Origin: Parvibaculaceae bacterium
GTDB lineage: Bacteria > Pseudomonadota > Alphaproteobacteria > Parvibaculales > Parvibaculaceae
Direction: 5' to 3'
DNA length: 64,000 nt
Assembly: GCA_029209985.1 (NCBI GenBank)
Contig: JARGNZ010000007.1
Span: 62,001-126,000 of the forward strand
Shown: positions 40,575-49,611 of the stretch, piece after piece
How positions within the stretch are numbered: position 1 is the first letter of the stretch
How the letters are laid out: each line of letters opens with the position of its first letter
The notes under the pieces: model-generated
Seen by the model: the letters and a program-made list of their open reading frames with translations, nothing else
Databases searched by the model: none
What the model was told of the DNA's origin: nothing
Made by a program: the position numbers and the translations under genes

Positions 40575-40850
40575 TTACGCGTTTACAGAGTCCTTCAAGC
40601 CTTTGCCTGCTTTGAACTTAGGCTGCTTGGAGGCTGGAATTTGAATCTTCTCACCTGTACGCGGGTTACGACCTTCGGTCGCAGCGCGTTGGGACACTGA
40701 GAAGGTACCAAATCCGACCAACCGGACTTCGTCGCCATTCGTCAGCGTTGAGGTAATTGTTTCGAAGACGCAGTCAACTGCTTTGGTCGCATCTGCCTTA
40801 GACAGTTCAGTGGCGTCAGCCACATGAGCGATGAGATCATTTTTATTCAC
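40575..40850 (-). CDS. hup: DNA-binding protein HU
   Basis: Small histone-like nucleoid protein that bends DNA as a dimer. The 91-aa product begins with a GTG at 40850 ([25 protein letters not shown]); [29 protein letters not shown] is the DNA-binding arm and [11 protein letters not shown] the C-terminal helix. The longer upstream frame lacks HU similarity. It follows lon, as in many alphaproteobacteria, with its own terminator and a promoter-like sequence in the gap. Confidence 0.97.
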   Translation of the reverse strand: MNKNDLIAHVADATELSKADATKAVDCVFETITSTLTNGDEVRLVGFGTFSVSQRAATEGRNPRTGEKIQIPASKQPKFKAGKGLKDSVNA

Positions 40851-40892
40851 ATCGGGCCCCTTTTTCCGGGTGGATCGTTGGTTAGGCCCTGA

Positions 40893-40921
40893 CTCTAACC
40901 CTCTCTTTTCCCTTGGGTCAA
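40893..40921 (-). promoter_or_regulatory. Candidate hup promoter with inverted repeat over the -10
   Basis: On the minus strand TTGACC (40921-40916), 17-base spacer, TTAGAG (40898-40893), about 45 bases before the GTG start. An inverted repeat GGTTAG (40880-40885) / CTAACC (40895-40900) overlaps the -10 and could be an operator or a leader hairpin. Confidence 0.5.
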
Positions 40922-40996
40922 AAGAAAATCCCGGAATTCCGCCGTTTTCACCCTTAACCCCCCTGTAAATTCTGTGGATGAAATGCAAACAGACGT

Positions 40997-41034
40997 AAAA
41001 AGCCCCCGAACACAAAGGTGTTCGGGGGCTTTTT
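40997..41034 (-). terminator. Terminator after lon
   Basis: Perfect 17-bp arms (40997-41013 and 41018-41034; core AGCCCCCGAACAC) around AAAG, with T-runs on both strands. It begins 19 bases after the lon stop and separates lon from hup. Confidence 0.9.
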
Positions 41035-41053
41035 ATCTAACGATTATAAGGGA

Positions 41054-43522
41054 TTAGTGAGCGGTGACATTCTTAGAGGCTGCACTGCCCTGCGCGGCAG
41101 CAGCTTGCTGAGCCGCATAGGCTTCTTCATCCCATTCGATCGCCTCAGGCATGCTTGTCAGCGCATTTTTGAGCACTTCGTCCACTGTAGAGACGGGAAC
41201 GATCTCCAACTGATTCTTTACGTTGTCGGGAATATCGACCAAATCTCTCGCATTATCCTCAGGAATCATCACTTTTTTGATCCCTCCGCGCAGCGCCGCC
41301 AACAGCTTTTCTTTCAAGCCACCAATCGGCAACACACGTCCGCGCAAGGTGACCTCACCTGTCATGGCGATATCTTTGCGAATGGGAATGCCCGTAAGCA
41401 CAGACACCATTGCCGTTGCCATTGCCACGCCTGCAGATGGACCATCTTTGGGCGTTGCCCCTTCGGGCACATGCACGTGAATGTCTTTGCGATCAAACAG
41501 CGGAGGTTCGATACCAAATTGAGTGGCCCGAGACTTCACATATGAGTTTGCTGCTGAGATGGATTCCTTCATCACATCTTTCAGGTTACCCGTGACAGTC
41601 ATCTTGCCTTTACCCGGCACTTCGACGGCTTCGATGGTCAACAACTCACCGCCCATCTCTGTCCACGCCAGACCGGTGACAACACCTACTTGGTCTTCGC
41701 GCTCCGCCTCGCCGTGCCGGAATTTGGGCACGCCTGCAAAGTCAGCCAAATTGTCCACTGTCACCACAACATTGGTCACATCGTCCTTGGTCAGGATTTC
41801 CTTCACAGCCTTACGCGCAAGATTATTGATCTCACGTTCCAAGCTCCGCACACCAGCTTCACGGGTGTAAGTCCGCACCAATTCAAGAAGTGCTTCATCG
41901 GTTAATTCCCATTCGCCATCGCGCAAGCCGTGGTTCTCACGTGCTTTGGAAATCATGTACCGGCGGGCAATTTCTTGCTTCTCATCTTCCGTGTACCCCG
42001 CAATGCGAATGATCTCCATCCGGTCCATTAACGGCGCTGGAATGTTGAGCGTGTTCGCTGTGGTCACAAACATGATGTCTGACAAGTCGTATTCGACTTC
42101 CAGATAGTGATCGACGAATGTGCCGTTCTGTTCAGGGTCAAGAACCTCCAACAACGCAGCAGAAGGATCCCCACGCATGTCAGCCCCCATCTTGTCGATT
42201 TCATCGAGCAAGAAGAGCGGGTTCGTGTGCTTTACCTTTTTCATCGACTGAACGACTTTACCCGGCATCGACCCAATATAGGTCCGACGGTGTCCGCGCA
42301 CTTCAGCTTCATCGCGCACGCCGCCCAAAGAGAGACGCACAAATTCACGACCCGTCGCTTTCGCGATGGATTTACCCAAGGAGGTTTTACCCACACCAGG
42401 AGGGCCAACAAGGCACAGGATGGGGCCTTTAAGCTTATTGGTACGTTGTTGTACCGCAAGATACTCAAGGATCCGCTCTTTGACTTTTTCAAGGCCATAA
42501 TGTTCCGCATCAAGAATTTCTTCCGCGGCGTTGATATCTTTTTTCACGCGGCCGCGCTTCTTCCACGGAATGGACAACATCCAATCGAGGTAGTTGCGCA
42601 CAACCGTTGCTTCGGCAGACATTGGGCTCATTTGCTTGAGCTTTTTAACTTCGCCGATTGCTTTTTCGCGTGCTTCTTTGGTCAGCTTTGTTTTTTCAAT
42701 GCGCTCTTCGAGTTCAGCAATATCGTCTTTGCCGTCTTCGCCGCCGTCACTGCCCAGTTCTTTCTGGATCGCTTTAAGCTGTTCGTTGAGATAATACTCG
42801 CGCTGTGTTTTTTCCATCTGGCGTTTCACACGGCTGCGGATTTTCTTCTCCACTTGAAGGACAGAGATTTCGCCTTCCATCAATGAATAGACCCGCTCCA
42901 ACCGTTCGGAAGTGCGGTGCATTTCCAGAAGCTCTTGTTTCTCTGAAATTTTGATGTTGAGGTGGCTGGCAATCGTATCGGCAAGTTTGGAGTGCTCGTC
43001 AATTTGAGCCACCGAACCGATCACTTCTGGCGCGACCTTTTTGTTGAGTTTTACATAGCCTTCGAACTGCCCCACGACGGTGCGGGCAAGCGCTTCAATT
43101 TGCTCGCTCTCAGGCTCATCATCCACCACCGGGTCTACGATGGCTTCAAAAAACTCTGTGTTCTCGGTGAAGCTATCAATGCGCGCACGGGCGACCCCTT
43201 CGACCAGCACTTTCACTGTCCCGTCAGGTAGCTTGAGAAGCTGTAGAACTTGGCCAACGGTGCCCAGCTCATAAATTTCATCTGCGCTTGGGTCGTCATC
43301 GGACGCATTTTTTTGTGCAACGAGCAAAATTTGCTTGTCGTCTTGCATGACCTCTTCCAATGCCCGCACTGACTTCTCCCGGCCCACAAAGAGCGGCACG
43401 ATCATGTGGGGAAAGACCACAATGTCGCGTAGAGGGAGTACAGGCAGCGGCCCAGCGGAAATGGTTTTCTTAGGTCCGTCTTCGTCACTGCTTGCAGGGA
43501 ATTGGTCTTCACGATCCGTCAT
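41054..43522 (-). CDS. lon: ATP-dependent protease La (Lon)
   Basis: AAA+ serine protease of the cytoplasm degrading damaged and regulatory proteins. 822 aa: N-terminal LON substrate domain (PVLPLRDIVVFPHMIVPLFVGREKS), coiled middle, AAA+ module with Walker A GPPGVGKTSLGKSIA and FLLDEIDKMG, and the protease domain with catalytic Ser696 in PKDGPSAGVAMAT and Lys739. The C-terminus is Ala/Gln-rich. Gene order clpP-clpX-lon-hup is standard for the class. Confidence 0.98.
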   Translation of the reverse strand: MTDREDQFPASSDEDGPKKTISAGPLPVLPLRDIVVFPHMIVPLFVGREKSVRALEEVMQDDKQILLVAQKNASDDDPSADEIYELGTVGQVLQLLKLPDGTVKVLVEGVARARIDSFTENTEFFEAIVDPVVDDEPESEQIEALARTVVGQFEGYVKLNKKVAPEVIGSVAQIDEHSKLADTIASHLNIKISEKQELLEMHRTSERLERVYSLMEGEISVLQVEKKIRSRVKRQMEKTQREYYLNEQLKAIQKELGSDGGEDGKDDIAELEERIEKTKLTKEAREKAIGEVKKLKQMSPMSAEATVVRNYLDWMLSIPWKKRGRVKKDINAAEEILDAEHYGLEKVKERILEYLAVQQRTNKLKGPILCLVGPPGVGKTSLGKSIAKATGREFVRLSLGGVRDEAEVRGHRRTYIGSMPGKVVQSMKKVKHTNPLFLLDEIDKMGADMRGDPSAALLEVLDPEQNGTFVDHYLEVEYDLSDIMFVTTANTLNIPAPLMDRMEIIRIAGYTEDEKQEIARRYMISKARENHGLRDGEWELTDEALLELVRTYTREAGVRSLEREINNLARKAVKEILTKDDVTNVVVTVDNLADFAGVPKFRHGEAEREDQVGVVTGLAWTEMGGELLTIEAVEVPGKGKMTVTGNLKDVMKESISAANSYVKSRATQFGIEPPLFDRKDIHVHVPEGATPKDGPSAGVAMATAMVSVLTGIPIRKDIAMTGEVTLRGRVLPIGGLKEKLLAALRGGIKKVMIPEDNARDLVDIPDNVKNQLEIVPVSTVDEVLKNALTSMPEAIEWDEEAYAAQQAAAAQGSAASKNVTAH

Positions 43523-43705
43523 GCTTTGATCCTATTTACAAATGTAGGCCTTCACGTCTCTTGTAGCGCATTTTTACATATGATTGCTGAATGAATGTTG
43601 AGCAAAACTGTGCATAAAGCGCCTTTTATGCGTTATTTTTGTGCTTTTCGGCCTTTTTCTCTCGAAACGCGCCTACGCGATAAAAAGTTATCATTGATAA
43701 GAAAA

Positions 43706-43735
43706 TGGCCCTGAAAGCATTTGCTTTCAAGGCCA
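43706..43735 (-). terminator. Terminator after clpX
   Basis: Imperfect stem TGGCCCTGAAAGC / GCTTTCAAGGCCA around ATTT, followed on the minus strand by ATTTTCTT, about 60 bases past the clpX stop. lon therefore probably has its own promoter in the rest of the gap. Confidence 0.65.
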
Positions 43736-43797
43736 CTTGAAAATGTTTCGACTTAAAACTCACCATTTTTTCAAATAGTTAGCCGACAAATCGGGTT

Positions 43798-45072
43798 TTA
43801 TGCGCTGCTTTCCACATCTTTGGAGCGTTCTGCATAAATATATAGGGGGCTGGCTGATCCTTCGACCACTTCTGCGCTGATCACAACCTCTTCGACGCCT
43901 TCCATGGCTGGAAGTTCGAACATTGTATCGAGCAGAATTGTTTCCAGAATCGAGCGAAGCCCACGGGCGCCTGTTTTACGCTCAATCGCCTTTTTCGCGA
44001 TCGCTCTGCGTGCTTCGTCTGAGAAAGTCAACGTGACATTCTCCATGTCGAAAAGACGCTCGTATTGTTTTGTCAGCGCATTTTTTGGCTCGGTCAAAAT
44101 GGTGACCAATGCGTCTTCGTCCAAATCTCGCAAAGTGGCAAGAACAGGCATCCGACCCACGAACTCTGGGATCAGGCCAAACTTGAGCAAGTCTTCCGGC
44201 TCCAACTCAGCCAACACATCGCCTGTGCGACGGTCGTCTGGCGCTTCTACTTTGGCGCCGAAACCGATGGATGAACCTTGGCCCCGTTGAGAAATAATCT
44301 GGTCGAGACCGGCAAAGGCACCGCCACAGATGAAGAGGATATTTGTGGTATCCACCTGCAAAAACTCTTGCTGAGGATGCTTACGCCCCCCTTGCGGCGG
44401 CACAGAGGCAACGGTGCCTTCCATGATTTTCAGCAAAGCCTGCTGCACACCTTCACCCGATACATCACGGGTGATGGAGGGATTATCTGATTTGCGAGAA
44501 ATCTTATCGACCTCATCGATGTAGACGATCCCGCGCTGAGCGCGCTCGACGTTGTAGTCGGCAGCTTGGAGCAGCTTGAGAATGATGTTTTCAACGTCTT
44601 CCCCAACATACCCAGCTTCGGTCAATGTTGTGGCATCTGCCATGGTGAACGGCACGTCAATGATCCGCGCTAGGGTTTGGGCAAGAAGTGTTTTACCGCA
44701 CCCTGTTGGGCCAATCAGCATGATGTTGGATTTAGCCAGCTCGACATCATTGTTTTTCGTCGCATGTGCAAGGCGCTTGTAGTGGTTATGCACCGCTACG
44801 GCCAGAACACGCTTGGCTTCCACTTGGCCGATGACGTAGTCGTCCAGAACTTGTTTGATTTCTTGTGGTGTCGGTACACCATCACGCGATTTTACGAGGG
44901 AGCTCTTGTTCTCTTCACGGATAATATCCATGCAAAGCTCAACACACTCATCACAGATGAATACTGTTGGGCCTGCAATCAATTTGCGTACTTCGTGCTG
45001 ACTTTTCCCGCAGAAAGAACAGTAAAGAGTGTTCTTGGAATCGCCGCCGCTGCCGCCGCTCACCTTGCTCAT
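43798..45072 (-). CDS. clpX: ATP-dependent Clp protease ATP-binding subunit ClpX
   Basis: AAA+ unfoldase that feeds ClpP. 424 aa with the N-terminal zinc-binding domain (Cys18, Cys21, Cys40, Cys43), Walker [23 protein letters not shown] (Walker B), and sensor-2 region [13 protein letters not shown] strong AAGGAG lies 6 bases before the ATG. 340 bases separate it from clpP, so it may have a separate promoter. Confidence 0.98.
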   Translation of the reverse strand: MSKVSGGSGGDSKNTLYCSFCGKSQHEVRKLIAGPTVFICDECVELCMDIIREENKSSLVKSRDGVPTPQEIKQVLDDYVIGQVEAKRVLAVAVHNHYKRLAHATKNNDVELAKSNIMLIGPTGCGKTLLAQTLARIIDVPFTMADATTLTEAGYVGEDVENIILKLLQAADYNVERAQRGIVYIDEVDKISRKSDNPSITRDVSGEGVQQALLKIMEGTVASVPPQGGRKHPQQEFLQVDTTNILFICGGAFAGLDQIISQRGQGSSIGFGAKVEAPDDRRTGDVLAELEPEDLLKFGLIPEFVGRMPVLATLRDLDEDALVTILTEPKNALTKQYERLFDMENVTLTFSDEARRAIAKKAIERKTGARGLRSILETILLDTMFELPAMEGVEEVVISAEVVEGSASPLYIYAERSKDVESSA

Positions 45073-45412
45073 GCATACTCCTTGGCTCGAAAGCCAGTCT
45101 CTGTCCCCAAATGGCGCAATGCCAAAGGGTTCTAATTTTGAAAGGCCTCACGGCCCGCGCCTAAAATCTAAGTTTGGTGCCTTAACACCTAGGGATGCAC
45201 CCCTTTAGACCTAACCACTCTACATATATTACAGGATTATTCAGTTGAACAATCCGTGTTCTCGTCTTGTACCCATACCCTGCGCGAATTTTACGCGATT
45301 CTTCGTCTTTTCGGGCTTTTGAACTCTTATGTTAGAGGCCTGAGGATCAAGAATCCATTAATTCAGGCCGAATGCAACAATTGGGTGGTGCGTACACCAC
45401 CCAATCCTCACT
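45073..45412. other. Gap between clpP and clpX
   Basis: About 340 bases without a gene. It holds two hairpins after clpP: a strong one at 45380-45405 (listed) and GGCCTGA (45337-45343) / TCAGGCC (45363-45369) with nested GGAT/ATCC. The clpX promoter should be here; no clear match was seen. Confidence 0.5.
45380..45405 (-). terminator. Hairpin directly after clpP
   Basis: Perfect 11-bp arms ATTGGGTGGTG (45380-45390) and CACCACCCAAT (45395-45405) with loop CGTA, 7 bases after the clpP stop. The following minus-strand sequence TGTTGCATT is only weakly T-rich, so termination may be partial. Confidence 0.5.
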
Positions 45413-46051
45413 TTAAGCGCTCGGCGTCTCTGTGCCGAAATCTTCGCGGGTTGCCCCGACTTTATCAATCAAGCCAAATTCCAGCGCCTGTTCTGGTGAC
45501 ATGAAGTTATCACGCTCTAGCGCTTCTTTAACTTCGTCATAGGTTTTGCCAGTGTGTTTGACGTAGATGTTATACAAACGGTCCCGAATGGCGACGGTTT
45601 CACGGGCATGGATTTCAATATCCGTGGCTTGGCCTTGGTATCCACCGAGTGGCTGGTGAACCATCACCCGCGCATTTGGCAAGGCAAAGCGCATGCCTTC
45701 AGCGCCTGCGGTCAACAGCAAGGACCCCATGGAAGCGGCTTGACCGGTGCACACTGTGGACACTTTCGGGCGGATATATTGCATTGTGTCGTACATCGCC
45801 AGACCTGATGTCACCACACCCCCGGGAGAGTTGATGTACATGAAGATCTCTTTATCTGGATTTTCAGCTTCCAAAAACAGCAATTGAGCTGTGACCAATG
45901 TGGCCATGTGATCTTCTACTTGGCCGGTCACGAAAATGATCCGCTCTTTGAGAAGGCGCGAATAAATGTCGTAAGACCGTTCGCCTCGGCTCGTCTGCTC
46001 GACAACCATCGGCACCAACGTATTCATAAATGTATCGATCGGGTCTTTCAT
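45413..46051 (-). CDS. clpP: ATP-dependent Clp protease proteolytic subunit
   Basis: Serine protease that forms the 14-mer chamber served by ClpX (and ClpA). 212 aa; the catalytic triad is visible as Ser107 (GQAASMGS), His132 ([10 protein letters not shown]) and Asp181 (LERDNFMSP). [19 protein letters not shown] is typical. A divergent lipoprotein gene and an 8-bp inverted repeat lie upstream. Confidence 0.98.
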   Translation of the reverse strand: MKDPIDTFMNTLVPMVVEQTSRGERSYDIYSRLLKERIIFVTGQVEDHMATLVTAQLLFLEAENPDKEIFMYINSPGGVVTSGLAMYDTMQYIRPKVSTVCTGQAASMGSLLLTAGAEGMRFALPNARVMVHQPLGGYQGQATDIEIHARETVAIRDRLYNIYVKHTGKTYDEVKEALERDNFMSPEQALEFGLIDKVGATREDFGTETPSA

Positions 46052-46357
46052 GGCTTAACGTCCTGCGTGTAATTTCGGTCCAACTGGTGCCATAGAATAA
46101 TGGCGGCTTTGTGCCACCTTAAATGGCTATTCGAATATCATTAACCATTGTAATCAAATGGTTATAAACAATCCTCTGGTCTTCTACTTAATCTGATTCG
46201 GTAAATGGAGTGTTGAGTAACTATACCGTATGGGGAATTTGGTGCGCTGGAAATGCGACGGAACATGTCCAATTTGCCGTACCTATATGTGAGACGAGGA
46301 ATCTCAGCTATAAGACATATGCGTTTTGTGGAGGCATACAAGGTGGTGCAGGCTTTA
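46052..46357. other. Divergent intergenic region between clpP and the EF-hand lipoprotein
   Basis: About 306 bases with an inverted repeat at 46142-46164 (listed). The open frame of the lipoprotein extends back to 46253 but the conserved part begins at 46358. Confidence 0.5.
46142..46164. promoter_or_regulatory. Inverted repeat upstream of clpP
   Basis: TAACCATT (46142-46149) and AATGGTTA (46157-46164) with a 7-base spacer, 90 bases upstream of the clpP start and in front of the divergent lipoprotein gene. Operator-like; the regulator is unknown. Confidence 0.45.
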
Positions 46358-46933
46358 ATGAACAAGAAACAACATTCAATTAGCGATTCAACTCCCCAGA
46401 CCCGGCTCAGTCGGCGTCTTCTTGCGGGCGGCGTGGTGAGCCTCGCCTTGGCTCTTTCAGCCTGTGGCGGCACCCAAGGCCCCAAAGGCTCTGGTGGCGG
46501 CGAATTTCGCAAAAACCCGGTTCACCCGATGGCGCGTGAAGTTAAAAGCTGGGACCTCAACAATGATGGGGCCGTCACTTTGTTGGAATATGATTCCTAC
46601 CGGGTCGCGTTTTTTAATGCCGCAGACACCGATCAGAGCGGCACCCTATCGGAAGATGAGTGGGATGCTGTTCGAGATGGTGCCACAACCGGATTTGGCC
46701 GCGCGGGCTTTGGCGCCCTAGACTTGGACGGCAATGGAGCCGTGAGCATCAGCGAATTTCAAGGGCTGCCACGATTTGGTTTTCGTCGCCTCGATGAAGA
46801 TGGGGACAGCGTTATTTCAAAAAATGAAATTCGCGATGGCATCCCTACCATTATTTCACCGGACAAAAAGAAGCCGAAACGGCCTGATGGCTTTGGGACT
46901 GGTAAAGACCGCAACCCGGACAATGCGATTTAG
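46358..46933 (+). CDS. Lipoprotein with four EF-hand calcium-binding loops
   Basis: From the ATG at 46358 the product has 191 aa. A signal peptide with an Arg-Arg pair (RLSRRLLAGG) ends in a lipobox LSAC, Cys36 being the lipidated residue. Four 12-residue EF loops follow: 66-77 (DLNNDGAVTLLE), 90-101 (DTDQSGTLSEDE), 122-133 (DLDGNGAVSISE) and 146-157 (DEDGDSVISKNE; position 6 is Ser, not Gly). The C-terminal tail is Lys/Pro/Asp-rich. Calcium binding is predicted from the loops; the cellular role is unknown. The gene has its own terminator and is transcribed against its neighbours. An upstream start (46253 or 46319) is less likely. Confidence 0.85.
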   Translation: MNKKQHSISDSTPQTRLSRRLLAGGVVSLALALSACGGTQGPKGSGGGEFRKNPVHPMAREVKSWDLNNDGAVTLLEYDSYRVAFFNAADTDQSGTLSEDEWDAVRDGATTGFGRAGFGALDLDGNGAVSISEFQGLPRFGFRRLDEDGDSVISKNEIRDGIPTIISPDKKKPKRPDGFGTGKDRNPDNAI

Positions 46934-46951
46934 CCGCCCCCTTCAATCAAC

Positions 46952-46981
46952 AAAGGCCCGGATCCTAGGATCCGGGCCTTT
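46952..46981 (+). terminator. Terminator after the EF-hand lipoprotein
   Basis: Perfect 14-bp arms AAAGGCCCGGATCC / GGATCCGGGCCTTT around TA, followed by TTTG on the plus strand, 18 bases after the stop. Confidence 0.85.
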
Positions 46982-46996
46982 TTGTATGCGGTACTA

Positions 46997-47026
46997 AAAA
47001 GGGCTCGATTTGCATCGAGCCCTTTT
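46997..47026 (-). terminator. Terminator after tig
   Basis: Perfect 13-bp arms AAAAGGGCTCGAT / ATCGAGCCCTTTT around TTGC; T-run on the minus strand. It stands 23 bases after the tig stop, back to back with the lipoprotein terminator. Confidence 0.85.
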
Positions 47027-47049
47027 AGATATTCTCCGGCGTGACGCTT

Positions 47050-48570
47050 CTAGTCAGCGTCTTTTTTAGTGGCCGTTTTCTTTTTTGCTGCGGTCTTTTT
47101 AGCAGCCGTTTTCTTTGTGGCTGTTTTCTTCGCAGCGGTCTTCTTCGTCGCGGTTTTTTTCGCAGCTGTCTTTTTTGTTGCTGTTTTCTTAGCCGCAGCT
47201 TTTTTCGCTTTTGGCTTATCCGCAGCTGCCTCTTCTTCAGGGGCATCAGGATCTTTCATCAGCTCATCTTTGCTGATGGTCACATCCGTCACGGTTGCAA
47301 GTTCGGCAATGAAATCAACAACTTTCTCTTCAAAGAGCGGCGCACGGACTTGAGCCATTGCTTGCGCATCTTTGGTGAAATATTCGTAGACTTGTTTTTC
47401 TTGGCCAGGGAACTGGCGCGCACGCTCAGCGATCGCTTGGTTCAGCTCCATGTCAGACACTTGAATTTGGTTTTTCTCGCCAACTTCAGCCAAAACCAGA
47501 CCCAAACGCACGCGGCGCTCTGCAATCACTTTATAGTCTTCACGCAATTTTTCTTCTGACTCGTCAGCATCAGCAATCGTTTTGCCTTGCTCTTGCAGCT
47601 CTTGCTCGAACTGCTGCCAGATTTGGCCGAACTCTTGCTCAACAAGTGTTGGTGGCAACTCGAATGAGTGCAAGCCGTCCAACTCGTCAAGCATAGCGCG
47701 CTTCATGCGTGCCCGTGAGAAGTTGTTGTAGTCAGAACCAATTTGATCGCGGACCGCATCTTTCAGCTTGGAAAGGTCTTCCATGCCGAATTTCTGCGCG
47801 AATTCGTCGTCGATCACAGCTTCACCAGCTGCTTTAACTTCGTTCACTTTGACCGCAAAGACAGCGTCTTTACCAGCAAGCTCTTCGGAACCGTAATCGG
47901 CAGGGAATGTGACGTTTACAGATACGTCATCGCCAGCAGATGCCCCGATAAGTTGCTCTTCAAAACCTGGGATAAATTGGCCAGAACCAATTTCTAGGCT
48001 TGCACCTTCAGCGGTGCCGCCTTCAAAGGCCACATCATCCACAGTGCCAACAAAGTCGATAACAACCAGATCGCCGTCTTCAGCTTTGCCTTCTTTGGTT
48101 TCGAAGGATTTTTGCTGAGACGCAAGGCGCTCAATGGATTCTTCAACTTCTGCGTCATCCACTTCAGCGACGGGGCGCTCAAGTTTCAACGTAGAGAAAT
48201 CTGCCAGTGTAATTTCTGGAATGATTTCGAATTTCATATTGTAGACAAGATCGTCTTTACCCTCGACCACACCGTCAAGACCGCCTTCAAAATCGATGGC
48301 AGGTTGCATCGCCGGGCGCAGGTCTTTGTCTTGCAAAGCCTTTTGGCTAGATTCACCAATCATTTCCTGAATGATTTCAGTCATGACTTGCTTGCCGTAG
48401 GTATTACGCAAATGAGCTACAGGCACTTTACCGGGACGAAACCCTTTAAGACGCACTTGGTCTTTCATTTCGTCTAGCTTTGCAGCGAGCCGTGTTTCAA
48501 GGTCTTGGGCTGCAACTGTTACTGACAGTTCCCGCTTCAGTCCTTCAGCGCTTATCTCTGTGACTTGCAT
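47050..48570 (-). CDS. tig: Trigger factor with lysine-rich C-terminal tail
   Basis: Ribosome-associated chaperone and peptidyl-prolyl isomerase. The 506-aa protein has the N-terminal ribosome-binding signature (LKGFRPGKVPVAHLRNTYG, residues 40-58), a central FKBP-type PPIase domain (about 155-250: VVIDFVGTVDDVAFEGGTAE) and the C-terminal chaperone domain to about residue 438. It then continues with an acidic linker (DPDAPEEEAAAD) and a 55-residue Lys/Ala/Thr tail (452-506) made mainly of the 10-residue repeat KTATKKTAAK, three exact copies in 462-491. Ordinary trigger factors end near 430-450, so the tail is extra. It resembles histone H1/AlgP-type tails and could bind nucleic acid. Confidence 0.96.
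   Translation of the reverse strand: MQVTEISAEGLKRELSVTVAAQDLETRLAAKLDEMKDQVRLKGFRPGKVPVAHLRNTYGKQVMTEIIQEMIGESSQKALQDKDLRPAMQPAIDFEGGLDGVVEGKDDLVYNMKFEIIPEITLADFSTLKLERPVAEVDDAEVEESIERLASQQKSFETKEGKAEDGDLVVIDFVGTVDDVAFEGGTAEGASLEIGSGQFIPGFEEQLIGASAGDDVSVNVTFPADYGSEELAGKDAVFAVKVNEVKAAGEAVIDDEFAQKFGMEDLSKLKDAVRDQIGSDYNNFSRARMKRAMLDELDGLHSFELPPTLVEQEFGQIWQQFEQELQEQGKTIADADESEEKLREDYKVIAERRVRLGLVLAEVGEKNQIQVSDMELNQAIAERARQFPGQEKQVYEYFTKDAQAMAQVRAPLFEEKVVDFIAELATVTDVTISKDELMKDPDAPEEEAAADKPKAKKAAAKKTATKKTAAKKTATKKTAAKKTATKKTAAKKTAAKKKTATKKDAD
47063..47210 (-). repeat. 30-bp coding tandem repeat in tig
   Basis: The DNA under the lysine-rich tail repeats with a 30-base unit (AAG/AAA, ACT/ACA and GCT/GCA codons), so the tail length could vary by slippage or recombination in whole units without a frameshift. 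Confidence 0.7.
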
Positions 48571-48652
48571 TTTGTCTCATTTCCGTTGTCTTTGATCGGT
48601 AAGCCTTGAAGCCACCTAATTGAAGTTGCTCCCTAATGGGGGCAATTCAGGA

Positions 48653-48737
48653 TGGTGCGGGCGGAGGGACTTGAACCCCCACGCCTCGCGGCACAAGAAC
48701 CTAAATCTTGCGTGTCTACCAATTTCACCACGCCCGC
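48653..48737 (-). tRNA. tRNA-Leu (TAG)
   Basis: An 85-base gene with a long variable arm: acceptor GCGGGCG/CGCCCGC, D arm with TGGTAGACAC, anticodon stem CAAGA/TCTTG with loop TTTAGGT (anticodon TAG), T arm GGGGGTTCAAGTCCC, encoded CCA. Upstream of tig on the same strand. Confidence 0.95.
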
Positions 48738-49089
48738 ATGTAAACAGAAGCAAAAGCCTCTTGGGTCCCGATTACTCGGAAGCCTTACTTGAGAACCATC
48801 CTTGAAATTTGGCGACCTCTATAGCAAGCGTTTGTCAGATTGGAAACCCAATGTTGTGATATTTCTCACAAATTCACAGCTTTTCTGTCCAAATCTGATT
48901 TTAGGGGCTGTTTCAGCTGAATACAGGCCCCGGCCACTGGGCTTGCAAATGATGCTCTCATGAGCATTCTACATTAGAGAACAAACGCAAGCCTTTGATA
49001 ACAATTGAACTTCCCAACAAAAGAGCTGCGGCAAGACGCGCGGCCCCTTTTGGCGTGATTTGTGCTACCGATGAGGCAAGGAGAATACT
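48738..49089. other. Intergenic region with two palindromes upstream of the truncated haemoglobin gene
   Basis: About 350 bases without a gene. A 28-base imperfect palindrome at 48904-48931 (GGGGCTGT, core TTCAGCTGAA, then ACAGGCCCC) and ATGCTC (48952-48957) / GAGCAT (48962-48967) could be operators for the plus-strand gene. The promoter of tRNA-Leu also lies here. Confidence 0.5.
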
Positions 49090-49548
49090 ATGTCCGAGTC
49101 ACCTATCCCCCCTGCCGAGTCAGCCCCTCACCCTTTGGGACCGCTGACAGGAAAGATTGATGAAGCCACAATCACTGAACTGATTCAGCGCTTCTACGGC
49201 AAGCTGCGGGTGGACCCTACTTTGGGACCTATATTTGAACGCCAAATTGGCGCGACGTGGGATGAGCATCTCGTCACCATTGCGGACTTTTGGTCGAACA
49301 TGGCGTTACGCACGCGCCGCTATATGGGCCGCCCCATGGGTGCGCACTTCAAAATCCCCGACATTGCCCCGGAGCATTTTGCCATTTGGTTGGCCGCTTG
49401 GTTTGAAACTGTTGAAGAAGTGTGCCCGCCAGAAGCACAAGAGTTTCTAAAAGCCCGCGCAGCCCAAATTGCCGAAAGTTTTAAGGCTGGGCTGTTCTAC
49501 CGCCCCGCCCTCCATGATCCGCATGCGAAAGCGCCAGAAACGAAATAG
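49090..49548 (+). CDS. Group III truncated haemoglobin
   Basis: Small haem globin of the 2-over-2 fold. 152 aa; ELIQRFYGKLRVDPTLGPIFERQI, WDEHLVTIADFWSNMAL and RRYMGRPMGAHFKIPDIAPEHFAIWLAAWFETV match the group III pattern, with the proximal His86. AAGGAG is placed 5 bases before the ATG. Members are linked to oxygen or nitric oxide chemistry but the role varies. It is a single gene with palindromes upstream; the convergent VOC gene follows. Confidence 0.9.
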   Translation: MSESPIPPAESAPHPLGPLTGKIDEATITELIQRFYGKLRVDPTLGPIFERQIGATWDEHLVTIADFWSNMALRTRRYMGRPMGAHFKIPDIAPEHFAIWLAAWFETVEEVCPPEAQEFLKARAAQIAESFKAGLFYRPALHDPHAKAPETK

Positions 49549-49611
49549 AGGCATCGGCGATTTACGCCCATGCCTCTATCTGTGGTTCTTCAATTTAGGT
49601 TGTCACGCGGC

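Noticed and set aside
42107-42886. A 259-codon plus-strand open frame opposite lon
   Set aside because: Antisense shadow with no recognisable domain.
47041-47559. A 172-codon plus-strand frame with Phe/Cys/Leu-rich repeats
   Set aside because: It is the mirror of the lysine-rich tail repeat of tig.
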